Source: Paragordius varius
Taxonomy: Eukaryota > Nematomorpha
Direction: 5' to 3'
DNA: 64,000 nucleotides
NCBI GenBank assembly: GCA_964247055.1
Contig: OZ176052.1
Location: forward strand, 682,001 to 746,000
In this document: in pieces, positions 57,406 to 64,000 of the stretch
Position numbering within the stretch: the first letter of the stretch is position 1
How the letters are laid out: the number at the start of each line of letters is the position of its first letter
The notes under the pieces: generated by a model
The model's input: only the letters and a program-made list of their open reading frames with translations
What the model was told of the DNA's origin: nothing
Database searches by the model: none
Program-made: the position numbers and the translations under genes

Positions 57406-60400
57406 ATGCAAAAATTAAACAATTCCCTTGTGATTGTATTGGGTTTTCTGGTCATTGGATGTCTCATTGTAGGAAATGAAAGCCAAACTCAAATAACTAT
57501 AACGGTTCAAAGATCAAGAACTGTAAGACCTCCCCCTCCTCCTAGACCACCACACGGTATATCACTTATTTAATTTTGATTATATACATGCAGTCAGTAA
57601 AAATTTATTAAATTATCCTCAGGCAAAACGTAAAACTAAATGACAAATATTTTCGGTTCAAAAAAATAACCACCATACTTTTTTCTCAATTTTATATATA
57701 TACCATTTACAATTCATATTCACTATTGAACAATTGAAAAGCACTCTCGAACAATTCGAATTCACCCTAAAAATAAATTGTGTTTCGGAGCTAATAAAAC
57801 TCATTATTATTATTAATATGAAATATATCTTAATGTCAGTTTATTATTTTTGTAATACTATTTTAATTTTAAATAAAATTTCATTTTTACAATATATATG
57901 CAATTTTAAATCTTAGAAAACACTCAATTTATTTTAGGGTGAATTTGAATTTAAGGGTGTAAATGGTATATATGTATATGTATTCTACTATTTAATTACG
58001 ATTGTAAAATATATAATTCATTGTGTTATACCAATTTGAATATACAGTGTGAGTAAGTATACATTGCTAGAAAGTTATGAATTATTGCCAAATAGTAAAT
58101 ACAACAACAAAGGGCAGTATTATTGTCTAATATTAGTAATAAAAGAAAAAAATAACTATGAGACAATAACACTGCCCTTTGTTGTATTTACTATTTGGCA
58201 ATAATTAATATCTAGCAATGTGTACTTTACTCATACTGCATCTATTACATACTTTGCAGTTTAAAACAATGATTTATCTATCTTTAAAAAAACAATTTTC
58301 GATTAATATATATACAGTAAAAATTGTAATTATACGGACAAAACGTTATAATATAAGACAAACATTTTGTTCTAAAAGACAAACATACTTTTCAAAACCT
58401 TAATTTTTCTCATATAAGCTATTTAGTAACAATAGCAAAATATAGAAGTGATTGTTTTAGTGTTGATATCTATTTCACACTTTGCCATTTAAAATAATAA
58501 GTTATATTGGTATAAATCCAGATTTAAAAAGTATGGTTGTCTTTTAGAAAAATATATTTGTCTTTATATTTTTACTTTTTGTCCGTATAATTTCATGTAT
58601 ATGATTTGGTTTAGGGTGTTCGTCAATATGTAGAATGTATTGTCCGAATGGATTTGTTAAAGACGCCCGTGGTTGTGATATTTGCGAATGCCGAGGAGGT
58701 AAAAAAAATAGCAAAAAATATTTTATGTCTTAATCTCAAAAATCATCAATCATAACCCACAAATTAGAAATGGGTTTTTAATTACCGCAAGCTTCTAAAA
58801 ATGTGTCCTTTGCTCTCAATACTTATACAGTCATGTCGGTTCATAAATGTCAAACATACGTTTTTAATTGTAGGCTATTATTATTTTAAGGCTTAATGAT
58901 GTTGAAAGTTGACATATCAGACATCATAACAATTAAAAACAAAGTAAAATCAATTAAAAACGTATGTTTGACAATTCTAAACATGCATAACTGTAAAGAG
59001 CATTATCATTTTGATTGGTTTGTTATTCCTAAGTTGTAAACTCTTTGGATATAATTACCGCTATAGATTTCCATTTTTTTCTATCTTTTACCACTACATT
59101 GAGATCGTTCTATATCATCTTAGTCTCATATTTTATCATATCCAACCACCTCATCGGTGGTCGGCTTCGATTCCTTTGTTTTACTACCATCCTAAACATT
59201 GTACCTTTCTCTAGAGAATTCGATCGCATGACATGACCAAAATAAGTTAACGTTCTTTTTAGAATTATTTCCAGGGTATTTGTTTTAGGAATTATTTCTG
59301 TAGTTAGGTTTCCATTTTTAATTTCATTGTTTCAGGTGTATCCTAGCATCTAACGTCAAAGCTTCTTTCAAAAGCCATGAGCCTTTCTTTGTCTCTTTTT
59401 CTGAGAGTCCAACTCTCACATCCATATGTGGTGACCGGGAGAACGAAACAGTAGAGTAATCTTTTTTTGGTTTCAACTCCTACGCTTTTGTTTTTCCAAA
59501 TCTTTATTAATTTGGTCATCGTTTCTCTACCCAATCCTATTATCTTTCTGATGTCAGGAGTTGAAGAGCTATCCTCAGGAATTATAGCACCCTAAAACGT
59601 TAATTAATTAACTTCTTCTATTTTCCCTATAATGGTTGTTTAAAATGTTCAATTATAGTAAAAAATGGTTTGAGAGATACAAAATATATTATGCAGTATG
59701 CATTTTAATGGTTGCTTATTTCACATACTATATAGTAGGAGGGCATTTGCAGCGCAAGAGTGTACGGAAAAGTAAGGATAATTGTTTATTCAACAATTTG
59801 TTTTATTTTCCCATCATTACTGTTGTGTTGCAAATTGCCCATCTATAGTGTAAAATGAGCAACCATCAAAATGCATACTGTAAATTGTCACCATAGTCAA
59901 AAATCTCTTTTTTGTAAAGTGGTGGATAATCTCATTTTTACCATGCTTGTAATTGCTATAGGTATGTCCCTCTACCATTATTTCACTGTAAATTACACTC
60001 CTTTGCCCTACTATAGTGTGAAATGAGCAACCATTAAAATGCATACTGTATAATTTTACTTTACGTTTTTACGCGTTATCAAACAATTGTAGACCTTTGC
60101 TCATTATGCGAGTATGACACTCATTGATAGTTTTTTTCAATGATATTTTTATGGATCGTAAGACTAAACAAAAAAGAGTTACGTTTATGTTTGTGAAATG
60201 CTAACAAGATATTTAAAAAACTGCTTAACAATTATTGATATAAATAATTTTTAGAAAAACTTATCACAGGGATGCCAAAAAATTAATATAATATAACTAT
60301 GATCGGCACGGCCAATAAATAAATCATAAGGAGCCATTTTAAATTTTGAATGGGCCTTAAAGTTTTCCAAAAAATTGTTTGATTGATACAAATCTACTTT

Positions 60401-61200
60401 TGTAGTATTTAGCCATTATAATACAATTTACACATGGCTAATTAATATTATTTTTAAAATTCCAACATCTCCCTATATTAGCTATGCTATTCTATTTCAT
60501 ATTGACCAAAATATAACGTAAATTAATGAACTGAATTTTTCATATGTAAAAAATAGGCTTAAAAATAATTTTAAATAAACCACCCAATTGTGTGTTAGAT
60601 ACGTGTTTGATTGTTTAACACCTTTTGGGGTAGTTTTATACCCCAGAGTATTTTATTCAAAAATCTCTTAAAAACTATTTAGGGTTTTAAGCTTTATGCA
60701 AAAAATATGCATTCTTTAGCCTTTTAGGTGCATTATGTGGTAAAATTGTCAAAAAATCATCATCTCAAACATCGGCGGCATTTTTATAAAATTTTTCATT
60801 AATCCTTAATGCAACACGCTTATAAATGTATTATGGAAACAAGTAAATAAATCAACTTAAAAAAAGGTTTCAGATTACATTTAACCACAAATTCTTGATA
60901 TATTTTAATATAAGCTGTTCGTTTTGATCGTGTTTTGGAGGTGTCTAAATCTTAGATACTAAACACAAATCTGTAAAAATATAAGCTTTTTTATCTAATA
61001 CATGAGGAAAATGTTTGATAATTAAATTTAAACTGAAATAACTTACAAAACAGTCGTTTTTCTAAATCGAGGTCTGGGATATAAAACTACCCCAATATTT
61101 CATCGCGGAATAATAGGTGAAAAGGTCATGAAGTGGTAAAAGAGACAAACTAGCTAACCATATTATTTAAACCATAATTTTTCTATTAAACTTTTGTTAA

Positions 61201-61249
<49 letters not shown>

Positions 61250-61556
61250 CATTGTTTCACCAATTTATTTTACACACTCTACTTTTATTTTAATGAGTTT
61301 GTAACATTTTAAAAAAAAGCTTAAAAAGCGGTCTTTAACATAAAAAATTGTTATGTTATTACATTATTTCTTTGGAATTTAAATATTTACCCCATATTTT
61401 TTTTCCATAGGAGGAGGAGGTGGTGGTGGAAGGCCTGGGGGTCGACCAAATCCTGGCCCTAATCGCCAATGTCCCGTAATAAGAAACTGTCCTGGGAATT
61501 GTGTTCAGAATCGTGGCAATGAATGCCCTATTTGCAGATGTCCACCCAGAGGATAA
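57406..61556 (+). CDS. Secreted protein with two antistasin-like domains, three exons
   Basis: Exons 57406-57556, 58615-58698 and 61411-61556 join in phase 1 at both junctions to 126 residues. Residues 1-23 form a signal peptide (LVIVLGFLVIGCLIVG). A proline-rich linker (RPPPPPRPPH) follows. Exon 2 is a six-cysteine antistasin-like domain (CSSICRMYCPNGF, DARGCDICEC). Exon 3 has a Gly/Pro/Arg linker and a second domain (NCPGNCVQNRGNECPICRC). Antistasin domains inhibit serine proteases of the trypsin/factor Xa type by a canonical loop, as in leech antistasin and hirustasin, so an extracellular protease inhibitor or matrix role is inferred. AATAAA occurs within 30 bp of the stop. Both introns (1058 and 2712 bp) are filled with mobile elements. 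Confidence 0.85.
57590..57690. mobile_element. MITE family 1, left half, split by later insertions
   Basis: AGTAAAAATTTATTAAATTA, GGCAAAACGTAAAACTAAAT and ACCACCATACTTTTTTC are the left arm. The core appears again at 57985-58044 (TTTAATTACGATTGTAAAAT) after the family 2 element. Confidence 0.72.
57699..57972. mobile_element. MITE family 2, nested in family 1
   Basis: ACCATTTACAATTCATATTC at the left, AAGGGTGTAAATGGTATA at the right, core GAGCTAATAAAACTCATTAT. It interrupts a family 1 element. Confidence 0.84.
58045..58238. mobile_element. MITE family 4, nested in family 1
   Basis: CAGTGTGAGTAAGTATACAT at the left, GTACTTTACTCATACTG at the right, TA on both sides; nearly perfect arms of about 80 bp (AACAAAGGGCAGTATTATTG). 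The best preserved family 4 copy. Confidence 0.9.
58315..58595. mobile_element. MITE family 1
   Basis: CAGTAAAAATTGTAATTATA after TA. The right arm ends TTTTTGTCCGTATAATTTCA, some 20 bp before the acceptor of exon 58615-58698, lacking the last few bases. Confidence 0.84.
58828..58997. mobile_element. MITE family 7
   Basis: Left CAGTCATGTCGGTTC, right ACATGCATAACTG, TA flanks. Inner arms CAAACATACGTTTTTAATTG and the exact inverse. Confidence 0.82.
59060..59625 (-). mobile_element. RTE-type LINE fragment, reverse transcriptase C-terminal part
   Basis: Minus-strand frame: GLGRETMTKLIKIWKNKSVG, KRLLYCFVLPVTTYGCESWT, then after frame breaks LTYFGHVMRSNSLEKGTM and RNRSRPPMRWLDMIKYE, the typical end of RTE reverse transcriptases. 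5' truncated, inside intron 2 of the antistasin-domain gene. Confidence 0.85.
59694..59880. mobile_element. MITE family 3
   Basis: CAGTATGCATTTTAATGGTT at the left; CCATCAAAATGCATACTG then TA at the right. Arms include CTTATTTCACA...TATAGT. Confidence 0.88.
59990..60048. mobile_element. MITE family 3, right end only
   Basis: CTACTATAGTGTGAAATGAG and ACCATTAAAATGCATACTG before TA. No left arm. Confidence 0.78.
60600..61100. repeat. Repeat related to 510-bp repeat B
   Basis: GGGGTAGTTTTATACCCCAG near the left end and GGGATATAAAACTACCCC near the right, inverted. The interior AGCCTTTTAGGTGCATT also occurs at 15510-15530. It differs inside from the other copies, so a subfamily. Confidence 0.62.
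61130..61395. mobile_element. Decayed MITE family 1 with a TA-run core
   Basis: AACCATATTATTTAAACCAT at the left, TTCATTGTTTCACCAATTTA in the core, AAAAGCGGTCTTTAAC at the right. (TA)n at 61203-61246. It ends about 15 bp before the last exon of the antistasin-domain gene. Confidence 0.65.
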
Positions 61557-62905
61557 ACTTTGAAAAAAAAATAAAAAATAAAACTACCGGGTTTTAAGAC
61601 GACCTACAAATTGCATATTTTTACATATATATATATATATACATAGTACATAAAATATTACTAAAATTACTTTACCATTTTTTATTTGTCAAATATAGAT
61701 GTAGGTCAAAACAAGCGTTTTTAAATCATAACTATTATTACAATATTTGGTATTGATAGACATTGTAACTATTAGAAATAAAAATCTCAATTAAAAAATA
61801 AATATATACAAATATTTAAGCAATATTTATTGATGAGAGCATCGGCCAAAATTAAAAATAAACATAATTTACAATTTTCCATTTTTGCAGTTTTAATTAT
61901 TGCTTAACGTAATAAAGATTAAAGTATTTTTAGCCGTAGGAATTAATTAAATTGATTTTTTAATGTTAGGAGCTAACCAAAAATATTGATATGACACTTT
62001 TATCCAAAACTAACACTTTAAAATTACTTGGATTTTTTTTAAATTATTTATTCGCATTTTTGTAATTGAAATTTATTTCAATAAATGTTTTTTCGATAAC
62101 CAGTAACCCAGTAGGCCTCACCAAATTGAAAACAAAAATTCTTGCGTCCCCCTCATAAAAATCCAAATTAAAAATGGTTATATTATAAAATTTTAAAAAT
62201 CCCAGTCAATGAGATCCTTACATCTGCATTTTAAGAAATTTTTCCCATATATGACAAATCTTAATGATATTCTCACCGGAAATTCTTGAATTCGTATCTA
62301 TTAATATTTAATAAAATTTTCTGAATTTTTCGCGCCCTTATATTTTCCTAAGACCCCGTTAACTTATTCCGGGAGCCACTGAAGTAATTATTGCGAAGTG
62401 TCAAAGTTGATTTAGTAAAATATTCGAAAACACTATACATAAAATTATTTTCATACAGTTATCATCCTTCTTATTAAATTTATAAAAATCTTTAGATCAA
62501 AATATAATCAAAAGCTAAATATAAAAATATCCATAAAATATTTCTACTTTTGGCATGATAAAAATTTTAAATAAAATTTTAGGGGCTAAAAACATATTTT
62601 TTGCGATTCTTCAGCTATTTATTCTTAATGAACTGAAAAGGCAATTTATGATTTTATTGGTTAAAATTACAGATACTTTTGAAGTTATTATTTGATGTAG
62701 CTTCGGTTTCGAATTTTCGCAAACGTGGTAATATAATTAAGAGAAACATTTCACCTTTTCAATTATTTAAATGAAGATATTTTGGGGTAAGTTTACTGAA
62801 ATTTTAAGTTGTTTTGGTTAGGTTATTTATTAGACATTCTTCTCTTTTATTAATAAACTAAAATATTAATAGTTTTTAAATATTAAATGGATAGCTTCGA
62901 ATTCC
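61557..62905. other. Spacer after the antistasin-domain gene
   Basis: The 3' UTR with AATAAA near 61570-61583, then AT-rich sequence with no recognised gene or family repeat. Confidence 0.4.
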
Positions 62906-62907
62906 GT

Positions 62908-63422
62908 TTAACACTTCGAAATTAAGGTATCTAAACGCCCCAGGCATTATTTAATTTCTATAAAACTATTGAAAGAAACGGTTCCAATTTAAATTGCTTC
63001 TAATAAAAATAATATTAAGACAAAATTTAAAAAAAAATTTCGTATTAAACTACTTGGACGCCCATTTTTATTTACAACATTTTTGCAAAATATCGTGTTT
63101 ATTTGATTCTAAGACTAAAATTTAGTTTAATTTTATATAATCAGATTTAACATTGCTATAAAAATGGTATATTTTGTATTATTTTTTTATTTACCTATCA
63201 CACACATGAGATGTTTGCTAAATTTTTCCCTTTGGGTTTTACCCTTGAAAAAGAAATATCAAGTTTTGAACGAATCTTTTTTTAGATTTCGGTTCATTAA
63301 TCTTATATAAGTGCAAAATTTTGCCATGGTTTCCCATATTTTTTGAAATATTTAATTTTAAACAAGCCTGGTAATATAACTACCCCGAACCAGGACCGAA
63401 ATGAATTGTATCCAACTGTTAA
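62908..63422. repeat. 510-bp repeat B
   Basis: AACACTTCGAAATTAAGGTA, CGCCCCAGGC at the left; ATATAACTACCCCGAACCAG at the right; interior AAATATCGTGTTTATTTG shared with 17606-18122. Confidence 0.7.
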
Positions 63423-63484
63423 TTGAAACAAATAGCTGGTTTTAAAATTAATAATAAAATATTTTTATGATTTTTCTAGTTAAT

Positions 63485-64000
63485 TTAACACTTGAATACA
63501 ACACATTTATTTTATCCTTCAAATATTGGGATCGTTGGATACCCCAAGCCTGTTTAAAATTAAATTTTTAAATAAATATGGAAGGAATTGAAACCATGGC
63601 AAAATTTTGCACTTATATAACATTAATAAACCGAAATATAATATTTTTAATTCCAGAATACTTGTTATAAAGGTAAAAATTTAGTCAACGTGACATGTGT
63701 GCAATGATAAAAAACAAAATAAAGCCCTTTTGCTATTTCTATCAGTGTTAGATGTATTTCTAAAACCCAAAGGTAAAATTTAGTTAACGTGACAAGTGTC
63801 CAATGGTAAAATTATACAAAATAAACCCCTTTTTCTATTTCTATCAATGTTAAATGTATTTCTAATAAAAAAAGCTTCAATTTTACGGTAAAAATTAAGT
63901 GAAGACGATATTTTGCAAAATTTTAAATTAAAAAGACCTTTAGGTAGTTTGACATGGAACTTTTTTTCAAAACGAAATTTTATTTAGAAATATTGGTTTA
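63485..64000. repeat. 510-bp repeat B, opposite orientation, cut by the window edge
   Basis: Starts AACACTTGAATACAACACAT with TTGGATACCCCAAGCC. The segment AAAGGTAAAA.TTAGT..ACGTGACA.GTG occurs twice (about 63670 and 63770), so it contains an internal tandem duplication. It runs to the edge. Confidence 0.68.

Noticed and set aside
59011-59236. Two plus-strand frames
   Set aside because: Shadows of the minus-strand RTE reverse transcriptase fragment.
1-64000. Retrovirus-like, LTR or other capsid-bearing element
   Set aside because: No gag, protease, integrase or envelope motifs, and no long terminal repeats were noticed; the only retroelements seen are LINE-type.

Overview
The window is nuclear DNA of an invertebrate animal. 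It is strongly AT-rich, with spliced genes for Rab5, a Kv2 (Shab) potassium channel, a GluN1-type NMDA receptor, ZC3H15, BPNT2, a COX8-like protein and an antistasin-domain protein, plus one 5S rRNA gene. Introns fall into two classes: five micro-introns of 25-34 nt (in ZC3H15, COX8, BPNT2 and an unknown small gene) and long introns filled with short inverted-repeat elements. Micro-introns are known in flatworms and a few other lineages, but I cannot fix the phylum from the sequence. No virus-derived or LTR element was recognised.

Layout. 0.7-6.5 kb: ZC3H15 (minus; its 3' end lies beyond the left edge). 6.8-10.6 kb: Rab5 (plus), divergent from ZC3H15 across 311 bp. 13.0-13.3 kb: COX8-like gene (minus). 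14.4-18.1 kb: dispersed repeats. 18.5 kb: 5S rRNA. 19.9-26.2 kb: Kv2 (minus). 26.2-32.4 kb: repeat-rich spacer. 32.4-36.6 kb: BPNT2 (minus). 37.3-37.6 kb: small two-exon gene of unknown function (minus). 38.8-50.1 kb: GluN1 (plus). 50.8-56 kb: island of higher GC made of non-LTR retrotransposon remains. 57.4-61.6 kb: secreted protein with two antistasin-like domains (plus). 61.6-64 kb: spacer and dispersed repeats.

The genes are unrelated housekeeping, signalling and neuronal genes; nothing suggests an operon. What ties the window together is how its introns have grown: (1) at least eight families of short inverted-repeat elements, most of them TA-flanked and ending in CAGT (Tc1/mariner-like MITEs); (2) a second MITE family whose inverted repeat has expanded into 21-bp minisatellites; (3) repeated tandem copying of the 3' end of an exon with its splice donor into the following intron, seen in ZC3H15, Rab5 and Kv2, with a similar copy behind the last Rab5 exon. 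In BPNT2 the splice donor appears to be the CAGT end of a MITE. GluN1 shows substitutions in the canonical glycine-binding residues and an enlarged M1-M2 loop. All exon models are hand-built from reading frame, splice signals, phase and remembered family sequences; no alignment program or RNA data were available.
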